DNA from: JAVBNC01 sp031551765
Lineage (GTDB): Bacteria > Desulfobacterota > Desulfovibrionia > Desulfovibrionales > Desulfovibrionaceae
Length of the DNA stretch: 11,991 bases
Assembly (NCBI GenBank): GCA_031551765.1
Contig: JAVBNC010000091.1
Span: forward strand, 1 to 11,991
Reading direction: 5' to 3'
Shown here: positions 1 to 7,211 of the stretch, in pieces
How positions within the stretch are numbered: the first letter of the stretch is position 1
Layout: every line of letters begins with the position of its first letter
Notes under the pieces: model-generated
Database searches by the model: none
The model's input: the letters and a program-made list of their open reading frames with translations, nothing else
Told to the model about the DNA's origin: nothing
Program-made: the position numbers and the translations under genes

Positions 1-42
1 CCCACCTGGGGCTTGCTGGCCCCCGCCGCCGGGGTCCCGGCC

Positions 43-119
43 AAACCCCTTTGTTGCAAATGGGGTTTGCCCCCTCCCCCCGGACCCCCATCCCCTTTCC
101 CTAAAAACTTTGACAGGGG
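43..119 (+). repeat. Partial copy of hairpin-tail intergenic repeat
   Basis: A hairpin at 43-68 pairs AAACCCC-TTTG with CAAA-T-GGGGTTT around a TTG loop, with one bulged base. It is followed by a C-rich tail ending AAAAACTTTGACAGGGG. The tail matches those of the copies at 3151-3248 and, in reverse, 241-341. The GAATGCCTCCGGCGGCC core is absent here. The gene it might belong to, if any, lies outside the window. Confidence 0.55.
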
Positions 120-240
120 TATGGTGTATACTCTTGTGTGCTGCGCCGCTCTCGCTGTCGCGGCTCCGGCCATTATGGCCTCTCAAGTAGTGCCTGGATT
201 GCAAAAGTTCAGCCGCATCGCGCAAAAGTCCCCTTATCCC

Positions 241-341
241 CCCTGATAAAGTTCTTTGGAAGGGGATAGGGGGTCCGGGGGAAAGGGGAAACCCTTCTTC
301 CAAGAAAGGTTTCCCCTTTCCCCCGGCCGCCGGAGGCATTT
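241..341 (-). repeat. Intergenic repeat with long hairpin, 3' of the CoA ligase gene
   Basis: Read on the minus strand, this element starts three bases after the ligase stop codon with AAATGCCTCCGGCGGCC, one base different from the core elsewhere in the window. A hairpin follows (277-324): 17 perfect base pairs, one mismatch, five more pairs and a two-base loop. A C-rich tail with CTTTGGAAGGGG on the plus strand ends the element. It could terminate or protect the ligase transcript, but there is no U-tract typical of intrinsic terminators right after the stem. Confidence 0.7.
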
Positions 342-344
342 TCT

Positions 345-1640
345 CTAATCCCCGCCGAAACGCCTGTCCGTGACCCGGCGGGACTTGCCGAAGGACCGGG
401 GCAGGGCGCCGGGGTCCACAATGGAGACGGCGGCGGAAATAAGCACTTTGTCGTGCAGCAGCTTGGCCACTTCCGCCGCCAGGGCCGCGTCCGTATCGCA
501 GCTTGCTTCCGGCTTGCGTTCCACTTTCAGGGTCATTTCGTCGCGGCCCGCCTCGCGGGACAGTTCCATGTGGTATTCGGAGCCCAGGTCCGCGAAACGC
601 TGCAGCACGTCCGCCACCTGGCCGGGGTAGATGTTCACGCCCCGGAAAATGATCATGTCGTCGGAACGGCCCAGGATGTGGTCGTGCCGGGGCATGGCGC
701 AGCCGCAGGGGCAGGCGCCGGGCAACAGCCGGGTCAGGTCCCTGGTGCGGTAGCGAATGAGCGGGGAAGCCTCTTTGCGCAGGGTGGTGACCACCAGTTC
801 GCCCACTTCGCCTTCCGCCACCGGGGCCAGGGTCACGGGGTCCAGCACTTCCAGGATGAACAGGTCCGCCCAGTAGTGTATGCCCCGGTGGGCGCGGCAT
901 TCCAGGCCGGTGCCGGGCCCGTACATCTCGGTCATGCCCGCGATGTCGAAACTGTCCGTCAGGCCCAGGTTTTCCTCAAAGGCCTTGCGCATTTTGCGGC
1001 TGTGGCCTTCCGCCCCAAAAATGACGGTGCGCAGCTTGATCCTGTCCAGCAGGCCGTTGCGCTTCACTTCCTCGCCCATGAGCAGGGCCATGGAAGCGGT
1101 GGACCCCAGGCAAGTGCTGCCCATGTCCGTGAGCAGCGAAAGGTGCGCTTCCAGGTTGCCCGCGCCCACGGGCACGGCCATGGCCCCAAACTTTTCGCAG
1201 CCCAGCTGAAAGCCCGCCCCGGCCGTCCACAGGCCGTAGCCCACGGCTATCTGCACCCGGTCCTCGCGGGTCAGGCCCGCCATTTCGTAGCAGCGGGCCA
1301 TTTGCAGGGAGAAGCTGTCCACATCGTTCTGGGTGTAGGCCAGAATTTTCCGCTTGCCCGTGGTGCCGCTGGAAGCGTGCACGCGCACCACGTCCTGTTC
1401 CGGCACGCTGAGCAGCGGCAGGGGGTAGCCCTTGGCCAGGTCCTCGCTGGTGGTGCAGGGGAGTTTGCCCAGGTCGCCCAGCCCGCGAATGTCCCGCGGC
1501 GCCAGGCCCGCTTCCGTAAGTTTGGCCCTGTACTGCGGGCTGCCCGCGTGGGCGTGGGCCACGGTCCAGAGCAGACCCCGTTCCTGGATGGAGTGCAGGG
1601 CTTCCGCGGAATGACTGGGGATAAGCGACGGGGCGGACAT
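345..1640 (-). CDS. Phenylacetate-CoA ligase family adenylate-forming enzyme
   Basis: This is a 431-residue cytoplasmic enzyme of the PaaK branch of the ANL superfamily. The family joins an aryl or related carboxylic acid to CoA through an acyl-adenylate, using ATP. Visible motifs are the P-loop HASSGTTGKRK (residues 88-98), GMTEMYGPG (235-243), YRTRD (297-301), the hinge GRSDDMIIFRGVNIYPGQ (324-341) and the terminal GKSRRV with candidate catalytic Lys419. The length equals the usual PaaK length of about 430. A CPCGC group (310-314) matches the cysteine-containing loop common in PaaK proteins. The start at 1640 is chosen because GGAGGT lies just upstream; an upstream ATG at 1703 would add 21 residues unlike the family. 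No phenylacetate-degradation genes are adjacent, so the substrate is open; indole-3-acetate or other aryl acids from amino-acid fermentation are equally possible. The family call is secure, the substrate is not. Confidence 0.93.
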   Translation of the reverse strand: MSAPSLIPSHSAEALHSIQERGLLWTVAHAHAGSPQYRAKLTEAGLAPRDIRGLGDLGKLPCTTSEDLAKGYPLPLLSVPEQDVVRVHASSGTTGKRKILAYTQNDVDSFSLQMARCYEMAGLTREDRVQIAVGYGLWTAGAGFQLGCEKFGAMAVPVGAGNLEAHLSLLTDMGSTCLGSTASMALLMGEEVKRNGLLDRIKLRTVIFGAEGHSRKMRKAFEENLGLTDSFDIAGMTEMYGPGTGLECRAHRGIHYWADLFILEVLDPVTLAPVAEGEVGELVVTTLRKEASPLIRYRTRDLTRLLPGACPCGCAMPRHDHILGRSDDMIIFRGVNIYPGQVADVLQRFADLGSEYHMELSREAGRDEMTLKVERKPEASCDTDAALAAEVAKLLHDKVLISAAVSIVDPGALPRSFGKSRRVTDRRFGGD

Positions 1641-1861
1641 GGCACCTCCATAAAGGGGAGCGGCCTCTTTATGCGCTGACATAGCAACAGGCCGCGACTC
1701 CATAAGACTAATGCTTGCCGCCCCGGAAAAAAATCCGTATCCAGAAAACTTCCGGAAACGGCCTCCACGAGACGGTTTTCCGGTCTAACACGAAACCCCA
1801 CCGGGGGGAAGAGCGGCAACGGCCCCGTCCCGCGCCCCTTCCCCGGATAAAGGATACCCCC
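1641..1861. promoter_or_regulatory. Divergent intergenic region between CoA ligase and purD
   Basis: This 221-base spacer must hold the promoters of both divergent genes. I see no near-consensus pair of promoter boxes. An imperfect hairpin CCGGAAA...TTTTCCGG lies around 1752-1783. An AAAGGA ribosome site for purD lies seven bases before its ATG. I cannot identify a purine-linked riboswitch or a PurR-like operator. Confidence 0.35.
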
Positions 1862-3136
1862 ATGCGCATACTCATCGTCGGATCGGGCGGGCGGGAGCAC
1901 GCCCTGGCCTGGAAACTGCGGCAAAGCCCCAAGGTTTCGGAAATCCTTATCGCGCCGGGCAACGGCGGCACGGCCCAAGAGGGCCGCAACCTGCCCGTGG
2001 GCGACGGGGACATTCCCGGCCTGATGGCCGCCATCCGCGAGCACAAGATCGACTTCGTCATCCCCGGCCCGGAACTGCCCCTGGTGCTGGGCCTGGTGGA
2101 CGCCTGCCGCGCGGCGGGCATTCCCTGCTTCGGCCCCGGCAAGTACGCGGCGCAAATGGAAGGCTCCAAGTCTTTCGCCAAGGACCTGATGCGCGAAGCG
2201 GGCGTGCCCACGGCCGCCTACGGCACCTTCACCAATCTGGACGAGGCCAAAGCCTATCTGAAAGCCAAAGGCGCGCCCATAGTGGTCAAGGCGGACGGCC
2301 TGGCCGCGGGCAAAGGCGTGGTGGTGGCCCAGACCGAACAGGAGGCCCTGGAAGCCCTGGAAAGCATGATGGCCGCCAAGAACTTCGGCGCGGCCGGGGA
2401 AACCGTGGTGCTGGAAGAAATGCTCGTCGGCGAGGAAGTCTCCTTTCTCTGCCTCTGCGACGGTGAAACCGTGCTGCCGCTCCCTTCCGCCCAGGACCAC
2501 AAGAACGTGTTCGACGGCGACACCGGCCCCAACACCGGCGGCATGGGCGCCTACAGCCCCGCCCCGCTGCTGCCGGATTCCGGCTGCGCGGCCATGGCGG
2601 ACCTGGTCATCAAGCCCATTCTGCGCACCCTGAAAAAGCGCGGGCACCCCTTCTCCGGCGTACTCTACGCGGGCCTGATGATGACCGCTTCCGGCCCCAA
2701 GGTTTTGGAATACAACGTGCGTTTCGGCGACCCGGAATGCCAGCCCCTGCTCATGCGACTGCAGGGCGATCTCTTGGACGTGATGCTGGCCTGCGCCCAA
2801 GGCAAGCTGGAGGACGTCACCCTCTCTAGCCGCCCGGAACACGCGCTGTGCGTGGTCATGGCCGGAAAAGGCTACCCCGGCGACTACGCCAAGGGCATGC
2901 CCATCAGCGGCATGCCGGAAGCCGAAGCTGTGGCACCCCGTCTGGTCAAGGTCTTTCAGGCCGGAACCAGGGTGGACGGACAGGGCGTCATTTCCAGCGG
3001 CGGCCGCATCCTGGGCGTCACCGCCCTGGGCCCCTCCCTGCGTGAAGCCCAGAAAACCGCCTACGCCGCCGTGGACAAAATCCGCATGGACAACTGCCAC
3101 TTTCGCCGCGACATAGGCTGGAAAGCGCTGAAATAG
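1862..3136 (+). CDS. purD: Phosphoribosylamine-glycine ligase (GAR synthetase)
   Basis: The enzyme ligates glycine to 5-phosphoribosylamine with ATP, forming glycinamide ribonucleotide, the second step of de novo purine synthesis in the cytoplasm. The 424-residue product has the usual full length. It shows the N-terminal loop GSGGREHALAW (7-17), the ATP-grasp segment VVKADGLAAGKGVVVA (141-156), EEMLVGEEVSF (185-195), the DHKNVFDGDTGPNTGGMGAY segment (212-231) and the metal/phosphate region EYNVRFGDPECQ (283-294). ATG 1862 is chosen because the family begins MRILIVGSGG and because AAGGA stands seven bases upstream; the frame is open further 5' but that extension has no family resemblance. purE follows 168 bases downstream, separated by a hairpin repeat that may uncouple their transcription. 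Confidence 0.98.
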   Translation: MRILIVGSGGREHALAWKLRQSPKVSEILIAPGNGGTAQEGRNLPVGDGDIPGLMAAIREHKIDFVIPGPELPLVLGLVDACRAAGIPCFGPGKYAAQMEGSKSFAKDLMREAGVPTAAYGTFTNLDEAKAYLKAKGAPIVVKADGLAAGKGVVVAQTEQEALEALESMMAAKNFGAAGETVVLEEMLVGEEVSFLCLCDGETVLPLPSAQDHKNVFDGDTGPNTGGMGAYSPAPLLPDSGCAAMADLVIKPILRTLKKRGHPFSGVLYAGLMMTASGPKVLEYNVRFGDPECQPLLMRLQGDLLDVMLACAQGKLEDVTLSSRPEHALCVVMAGKGYPGDYAKGMPISGMPEAEAVAPRLVKVFQAGTRVDGQGVISSGGRILGVTALGPSLREAQKTAYAAVDKIRMDNCHFRRDIGWKALK

Positions 3137-3150
3137 AAGAGGAAAGAAGA

Positions 3151-3248
3151 GAATGCCTCCGGCGGCCAGGGGAAGGGAAAAACCTTTCTTGGGAGAAAGG
3201 TTTCTCCCTTCCCCTAGACCCCATTCCTCTTCCAAAAAACTTTGACGG
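3151..3248 (+). repeat. Intergenic repeat with 21-bp hairpin, 3' of purD
   Basis: The element begins 14 bases after the purD stop with the exact core GAATGCCTCCGGCGGCC (3151-3167). A very long hairpin follows: arms 3169-3189 and 3194-3214, 20 of 21 positions paired, loop TGGG. A tail ending CAAAAAACTTTGACGGG completes it. The sequence after the stem is C-rich and lacks a U-tract, so it is not a textbook intrinsic terminator. It could be a 3'-end processing or stability element. Confidence 0.8.
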
Positions 3249-3304
3249 GAGGCAGGCTCTGTTACTAAAGGGTACGGAAAGCCGGTACTTCAAGGAGTAA
3301 ATAT

Positions 3305-3799
3305 ATGGCACAAGTAGCTGTTTTTATGGGTAGCCTTTCGGACGACGAAATGGTGCGGCCCTGCGTGGAAGTTCTTGCCTCGCTGGGCATCAGTTATCGC
3401 TTTACGGTGACCTCCGCGCACCGCACGCCGGAACGCACGGAAGAACTGGCGCGGAAGCTGGAAGAAGAAGGCTGCCAGGTGTTCATCTGCGCGGCGGGCA
3501 TGGCGGCGCATTTGGCCGGGGCCGTGGCGGCCCGCACCATCAAGCCGGTGATCGGCATTCCGGTGACCGCTTCCAGCCTGAACGGCATGGACGCGCTGCT
3601 GGCCACGGTCATGATGCCCCCGGGCTTTCCCGTGGCCACCGTGGCCCTGGACAAGGCCGGTGCGCGCAACGCGGCCTGGCTGGCCGCCCAGATCCTGGCG
3701 CTTTCCAACCCGGCCCTGGCGGAAAAGCTGAAGGCCGCCCGGAAAAAATTCGTGGACGACGTGGAACGGGCCGCGGAAAAACTCCAGGCCATGCAATGA
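3305..3799 (+). CDS. purE: N5-carboxyaminoimidazole ribonucleotide mutase
   Basis: Class I PurE converts N5-CAIR to CAIR in de novo purine synthesis and normally works as an octamer downstream of PurK. The 164-residue protein shows MGSLSDDE (8-15, with the phosphate-binding Ser and Asp), SAHRTP (37-42, with the catalytic His39) and AGMAAHLAG (64-72). The rest, including IPVTASSLNGMDALLA and the alanine-rich KAGARNAAWLAAQIL helix, follows the class I pattern and not the class II AIR-carboxylase pattern. AAGGAG at 3292-3297 is seven bases before the ATG. The stop codon overlaps the next start as ATGA, indicating translational coupling to the lipoprotein gene. No purK is in the window; class I activity implies one elsewhere in the genome. 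Confidence 0.97.
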   Translation: MAQVAVFMGSLSDDEMVRPCVEVLASLGISYRFTVTSAHRTPERTEELARKLEEEGCQVFICAAGMAAHLAGAVAARTIKPVIGIPVTASSLNGMDALLATVMMPPGFPVATVALDKAGARNAAWLAAQILALSNPALAEKLKAARKKFVDDVERAAEKLQAMQ

Positions 3800-4383
3800 G
3801 GCGCTTCGCCTTCTGGACTTTGGCGGGACTGTGCCTGACGCTGGCCGGCTGCGGCGGGGGCGCGCCCTCTTCCGGCATCCGGCTGGCTCTGGACGGGCCG
3901 GAACTGACCCTGGCCGGGGAACTGGGCGACCGGGTGTACGAAGGCCACATGGACCGGAACTGCATGGCCGGGGTGGGGAATATCGCGCTGTACGATCCCA
4001 CTTCCCGCACGGTGTGCCGGGGCACTATGGACGCGCCCGCCTCTCAAAAAGGGCGGCTGTACGCGGAACTTTCCTGTACGGACGGCCGTAAGCTGCATGT
4101 GGCGCTGCGCAATCTGGGGCCGGACCAGGGCCTGGGCGTGGGCCGCTTTGAAGGCGAAACCCGCCGCCTGACCCTGTTCTACCACGCCTGCGCCACGGAA
4201 GCCCGCCGCCGCCTGCAAGAAGTGCGGCGCGAAATGGACGGCCTTGAACCGGCCCTGAAAGAGGAGGCCAAGACGGCGGTGAAAACGCCAGCCCCGGCTC
4301 CCCGGGCCCCGCAAAAGACGGCCTCTGTCCCTTCCTCCGCCCCGGAACGCGGCCCGCTCGGGCCCAGAGTGATTACCCCGTAG
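3796..4383 (+). CDS. Putative lipoprotein, translationally coupled to purE
   Basis: I do not recognise a family for this 195-residue protein. The N-terminus is a lipoprotein signal: basic RR, a hydrophobic stretch and the lipobox LAGC with Cys19 as the predicted lipidated residue, followed by a Gly-rich linker. The mature part (about 28-135) looks like a small beta-rich domain with four cysteines (56, 74, 94, 132) that could form two disulfides in the periplasm. A charged, probably helical stretch (about 133-165) precedes a Pro/Ala/Ser-rich tail (165-195). It starts inside the purE stop (ATGA overlap), so it is probably translated by ribosomes finishing purE. The four-cysteine pattern and size are loosely like lysozyme-inhibitor or META/MliC-type lipoproteins, but I could not establish that. 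No functional link to purine synthesis is evident. Confidence 0.85.
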   Translation: MRRFAFWTLAGLCLTLAGCGGGAPSSGIRLALDGPELTLAGELGDRVYEGHMDRNCMAGVGNIALYDPTSRTVCRGTMDAPASQKGRLYAELSCTDGRKLHVALRNLGPDQGLGVGRFEGETRRLTLFYHACATEARRRLQEVRREMDGLEPALKEEAKTAVKTPAPAPRAPQKTASVPSSAPERGPLGPRVITP

Positions 4384-4428
4384 ACCTGTCCGCGCGCCTC
4401 CGGGAGCCGCGCGGCTTAAGGAATTCCC

Positions 4429-4905
4429 ATGTCCCAAGATCCCTTTTCCGTCACCGTTATTCAGCGCCCGGCCGTGCGTATCGCCGGTTTAAAGGTGCGC
4501 ACCAACATACTCAGGGCCAAAGACGACTGCCCCCGCCTTTGGCATGACGAATTCGGCCCGCGCATGGCGGAACTGGCCTCCGGCCCTTCGGAATCCTACG
4601 GAGTTTCCTGGATGGTGGACGGCACGGCCGGCATTTTTGACTACGGCGCGGCCATGCCTCTGACGGAAGGCGCGGCAATTCCCCGGGGCATGCTCGCGGC
4701 CGAGCTGCCCGAGGGCCTGTACGCCCAGTGCGAGGTGCCGTCCCTGGCGGAACTGGCCGCCGCGTATCAGTTCATATACATGCGCTGGCTTCCGGGCCGG
4801 AAAGAATATGCGCCCGCATACGACAAGCCCGCATACGAGCTGTACCCGGCGGATTACATGCAGCACGGCCGTTTTTTCCTCTGCGCCCCGGTGCTGGCTC
4901 GCTGA
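4429..4905 (+). CDS. GyrI-like / AraC effector-binding domain protein
   Basis: This stand-alone 158-residue protein resembles the GyrI-like small-molecule-binding fold found in DNA gyrase inhibitor GyrI (SbmC) and in the C-terminal domains of AraC and MerR-family regulators. The signature features are the opening beta strand (VTVIQRPAVRIAGLKVRT, 8-25), a helix with LWHDEFGPRMAEL (37-49), YGVSW (57-61), the central strand with LPEGLYAQCEVPS (93-105) and the YELYPADY segment (136-143) with a conserved acidic residue. No DNA-binding domain is attached, so it probably binds or sequesters a hydrophobic or cationic ligand in the cytoplasm. AAGGAA at 4418-4423 supports the start. It lies 45 bases after the lipoprotein gene and before a strong terminator, so it is probably the last gene of the purE transcript. 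The ligand is unknown. Confidence 0.85.
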   Translation: MSQDPFSVTVIQRPAVRIAGLKVRTNILRAKDDCPRLWHDEFGPRMAELASGPSESYGVSWMVDGTAGIFDYGAAMPLTEGAAIPRGMLAAELPEGLYAQCEVPSLAELAAAYQFIYMRWLPGRKEYAPAYDKPAYELYPADYMQHGRFFLCAPVLAR

Positions 4906-4936
4906 GAAGAAAACGCACCTCAGGGCTTTGACGCGC

Positions 4937-4979
4937 AAGACGTTGGAAAGCGGATTTTTCCCGCCTTCCAACGTCTTTT
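4937..4979 (+). terminator. Strong intrinsic terminator after the purE-lipoprotein-GyrI run
   Basis: The outer stem AAGACGTTGGAA (4937-4948) pairs perfectly with 4966-4977. One mismatch follows, then an inner GCGG/CCGC stem, around the loop ATTTTTC. The 3' arm runs into TTTT. It sits 32 bases after the last stop codon. Confidence 0.88.
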
Positions 4980-5101
4980 GGCACGCGCGTGTTGTGCGGC
5001 GCCGCGCTGAATCTTCCGGCCCGCAAGCTGCACCGGGTTAAAATGGCGGCAGGACTTCACCCGCTCTTTCCCACTTCATGCCCGGCTCGCGAGGCCGCGC
5101 G

Positions 5102-5135
5102 TTGACGGTTTTTTTCATAATGGTATAATGGTCTA
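5102..5135 (+). promoter_or_regulatory. Promoter and tandem GGTATA-like operator of first gntR gene
   Basis: TTGACG (5102-5107) and a perfect TATAAT (5124-5129) are separated by 16 bases, a strong sigma-70 type promoter. The -10 box is embedded in two direct repeats, TGGTATAA (GGTATA at 5122-5127) and TGGTCTAA (GGTCTA at 5130-5135). Tandem GGTATA repeats are the known operator form of the GntR/FCD regulator NanR. A repressor bound here would block the -10 box, consistent with autoregulation. The promoter is seen directly; the operator function is inferred. Confidence 0.72.
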
Positions 5136-5199
5136 ATATAAATGCTTATGGCGGATTGTGCCGGAATGCCCCGCCACACGACATAAACCCGGAACGACC

Positions 5200-5931
5200 A
5201 TGAACGCGGCCAAAACCCCTATCCCCAAGGTGACGCAGAAGCGCAAGGGCCAGCTCACGGCGGAACTTCTGCTGCGCAACATACCGGGCGCGTATGCGCC
5301 GGGCGACAGGCTGCCGCCGGAACGCCAGCTGGCCCGGGAATTGGGCGTCAGCCGCAACACCTTGCGCGAAGCCATAGCCGCCCTGTGTCTGGCGGGCCTT
5401 TTGGAACTGCGCCACTGTTCCGGCACCTTCGTGCGCACTATGCCGGACCTGGAGCAGGCCAGCGGCATGATCGCCAGCGTGTTCGCGGCCAATGTCGACC
5501 TCTTCGCCATTCTGGACGCGCGCATCGCCTTTGAGCCGGGCATTGCCCGCCTGGCCTGCGGCACGGCCACCCAGGCGGATTTCGACAGCATCCGCTCGCA
5601 GTTGGACACCCTGGTGGACGCCCTGGAACGCAGGGATTCCGCCACCTATTCCGCCGCGGACCGGGAATTCCACCTCTCCATTGCCAGGGCCACGCACAAC
5701 AAGCTCATCGTGCAGACGCTCAAGCCGTTGCTCCAGCCCCTGCACACCCCCCTGTGGCTGACCATGAAAGGCAACATCGACAACGAAACGGCCGTCATCG
5801 CGGGCAGAATCCAGCAGCACAAAAAAATCTTCTTCGCCCTGTACAACCGGGAGCCGGGTCTGGCGGAAGAGCTGATGCGCGGCCACCTCCAGCTTTCCAA
5901 GACAAGGCTGGCCGGGTCGGAAGAAGTATAA
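5200..5931 (+). CDS. GntR-family transcriptional regulator, FCD (FadR-type) subfamily
   Basis: This 243-residue cytoplasmic DNA-binding regulator has an N-terminal winged helix (about 18-80) with the family motif LPPERQLARELGVSRNTLREAI (38-59) and the wing GTFV (75-78). The C-terminal all-helical FCD effector domain (about 98-235) retains the metal-binding set Asp154-x3-His158, His207 and His229, which usually helps bind a carboxylate effector. Such proteins mostly repress organic- or sugar-acid genes and release DNA when the acid binds. ATG 5200 is chosen since the upstream in-frame ATG at 5158 adds 14 residues without family likeness; the ribosome site here is weak (GGAAC). It is convergent with the dehydrogenase gene and ends just before a nested palindrome and a bidirectional terminator. 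Its targets are probably itself and the neighbouring catabolic genes. Confidence 0.94.
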   Translation: MNAAKTPIPKVTQKRKGQLTAELLLRNIPGAYAPGDRLPPERQLARELGVSRNTLREAIAALCLAGLLELRHCSGTFVRTMPDLEQASGMIASVFAANVDLFAILDARIAFEPGIARLACGTATQADFDSIRSQLDTLVDALERRDSATYSAADREFHLSIARATHNKLIVQTLKPLLQPLHTPLWLTMKGNIDNETAVIAGRIQQHKKIFFALYNREPGLAEELMRGHLQLSKTRLAGSEEV

Positions 5932-5998
5932 TTGTCGAAGCCAATGAAAAATCGCAGCAGGGCGCTGCCCTGCTCTCATTCTTAATTGGCTTCGACAA
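5932..5998. repeat. Nested palindrome, copy 1, after first gntR gene
   Basis: Outer 14-base arms TTGTCGAAGCCAAT (5932-5945) and their exact complement (5985-5998) enclose a perfect inner hairpin AGCAGGGC-GCT-GCCCTGCT (5956-5974). An AATGA/TCATT pair lies between the two. A related element follows the second gntR gene at 8020-8086. It begins directly after the gntR stop codon. Confidence 0.85.
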
Positions 5999-6003
5999 AA
6001 ACA

Positions 6004-6037
6004 AAAAAAGAGGGGAGCGAACGCCCCCCTCTTTTTT
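6004..6037. terminator. Bidirectional intrinsic terminator between convergent genes
   Basis: AAAAAAGAGGGG (6004-6015) pairs exactly with CCCCTCTTTTTT (6026-6037) around a ten-base loop. It therefore presents a stem plus U-tract in both directions. It lies between the first gntR gene on the plus strand and the dehydrogenase gene on the minus strand, 16 bases past the latter's stop. Confidence 0.92.
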
Positions 6038-6053
6038 CATGTAAAGCCAGAGC

Positions 6054-7112
6054 TTACAGCGCGCCGATAACGGCCTTGGCAAAGGCTTCCGTGCCCAGTT
6101 TGCCGCCCAGGTCGCCGGTGCGGGTTTCCGGGGAGAGCAGCATTTTGTCCACGGCGGCGGTCATGCTGGCGGCGGCCGTGATGAAGTTGGGCTTGTTGTG
6201 CTTGGTGGCCAGCCAGTTCAGCAGCATGGCGGCGGAAAGAATGAGCGAGGTGGGGTTGGCAATGCCCTTGCCCGCGATATCCGGGGCCGAGCCGTGCTGG
6301 GCCTGGGCGTACGCGTGCGTGTGCCCGGCATTGAGGCTGCCGGCCAGGCCCAGGCTGCCGGAAATTTCAGCGGCCTCGTCGGAGAGGATGTCCCCAAACA
6401 TGTTGGTGGTCACGATCACGTCGTAGCGGGCCGGGTCGCGCACCAGCATGGCGGCCATGGCGTCCACCAGCACGTCATCCACGGCGATTTCCGGGAATTC
6501 CTTGGCCACCTTGTTGACCTGCTCCATGAAAAAGCCGTCGGACATGCGCAGCACGTTGGATTTGTGCACCACGGTCACTTTTTTGCGGGGGCGGGTCATG
6601 GCCAGTTCAAAGGCGGCGCGCGCCACGCGCAGGGAGCCTTCGCGAGTCACTTTACGCACGGCCATGGCCAGGTCCGGGGTAGGCATAAATTCGCCGTAGC
6701 CCTGGTGCATGGTGCGGTCGGCGTAAAAGCCCTCGGTGTTTTCGCGCACGATGACCAGGTCCATGTCGGTGTTGAACTTGGACAGGCCGGGGCGGGAACG
6801 GCTGGGCCGGATATTGGCGAACAGGTCCATTTTAATGCGCAGTTCGCCGGACGGGTTGAGCCCGCCCTGCGCGCGCGGGGGGTAGGAAGCGTGGGACACC
6901 GGCCCCAGGATAACGCCGTCGGCTTTCAGCGCCATGTCCACCACTTCGTCGGTGATGGTGATGCCGTTCTTGTCCAGCGAGGCGAAACCCACGTCGCGGT
7001 AGGTGTAGTTAAGGCCCAGGCCGAATTTTTTGTCCGCGGCCTCGGTAACGGCCACGGTGGCTTTCGTGATTTCCGGTCCTATCCCGTCGCCGGGCAGCAC
7101 AAGAATTTCCAT
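6054..7112 (-). CDS. Isocitrate/isopropylmalate-family NAD-dependent decarboxylating dehydrogenase
   Basis: This 352-residue cytoplasmic enzyme belongs to the beta-decarboxylating dehydrogenases, which oxidise and decarboxylate a 2-hydroxyacid bearing a 3-carboxylate. Conserved catalytic residues fall where they do in isopropylmalate dehydrogenases: Arg92, Arg102, Arg123, Tyr130, Lys184, Asp217, Asp241 and Asp245. HGSAPDIAGKGIANPTS (273-289) is the NAD-binding loop, and Asp278 favours NAD over NADP. The VRENTEGFY signature (122-130) resembles homoisocitrate, isocitrate and tartrate enzymes more than LeuB. The residues preceding Arg92 (LNPSGEL) lack the paired leucines of the LeuB isopropyl pocket, so leucine synthesis is unlikely. 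The ATG at 7112 has AAGGAG seven bases upstream. The gene is divergent from the second gntR gene, which probably controls it. Candidate substrates are a malate, tartrate or longer hydroxy-diacid; none is proven. Confidence 0.93.
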   Translation of the reverse strand: MEILVLPGDGIGPEITKATVAVTEAADKKFGLGLNYTYRDVGFASLDKNGITITDEVVDMALKADGVILGPVSHASYPPRAQGGLNPSGELRIKMDLFANIRPSRSRPGLSKFNTDMDLVIVRENTEGFYADRTMHQGYGEFMPTPDLAMAVRKVTREGSLRVARAAFELAMTRPRKKVTVVHKSNVLRMSDGFFMEQVNKVAKEFPEIAVDDVLVDAMAAMLVRDPARYDVIVTTNMFGDILSDEAAEISGSLGLAGSLNAGHTHAYAQAQHGSAPDIAGKGIANPTSLILSAAMLLNWLATKHNKPNFITAAASMTAAVDKMLLSPETRTGDLGGKLGTEAFAKAVIGAL

Positions 7113-7182
7113 GCGTATCTCCTTGTATCGACACAATAAAAAAGCCCCATGGCACGCCTGGTGCCGTTTCAGACGCGGGTGA

Positions 7183-7211
7183 AGGATAGCACAAGCCCCC
7201 TTGCCCGGCAA
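7183..7211 (-). promoter_or_regulatory. Candidate promoter of the dehydrogenase gene
   Basis: On the minus strand TTGCCG (7211-7206) and TATCCT (7188-7183) are separated by exactly 17 bases, four of six matches in each box. It lies about 70 bases before the ATG. Its -35 box abuts the GGTAGA repeats at 7215-7236, so the divergent regulator could affect it. Confidence 0.45.

Larger units (their letters stand above)
1..344. other. Gene-free left edge with inverted repeat-element copies
   Basis: No convincing gene is present. Positions 43-119 hold a partial forward copy and 241-341 a reverse copy of the intergenic repeat family described separately. The 120 or so bases between them (121-240) contain short open frames but no ribosome site leading into a family-like protein, and I see nothing specific there. 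Confidence 0.6.

Noticed and set aside
110..132. TTGACA ... TATACT promoter at the left edge
   Set aside because: The spacing is only 11 bases, too short for sigma-70, and no gene follows on that strand.
1715..1743. Possible purD promoter TTGCCG-17-TATCCA
   Set aside because: The spacing is right but the -10 box matches only three of six consensus bases, so it is not distinguishable from chance in this spacer.
3242..3268. TTGACG at the end of the repeat tail as a -35 box for purE
   Set aside because: The only -10 candidate (TACTAA) is 15 bases away and matches poorly. The same TTGAC motif recurs in the other repeat tails where no gene follows.
6054..7112. Calling the dehydrogenase leuB
   Set aside because: The isopropyl-binding leucines are missing, VRENTEG is atypical for LeuB, and no leuC, leuD or leuA is adjacent.
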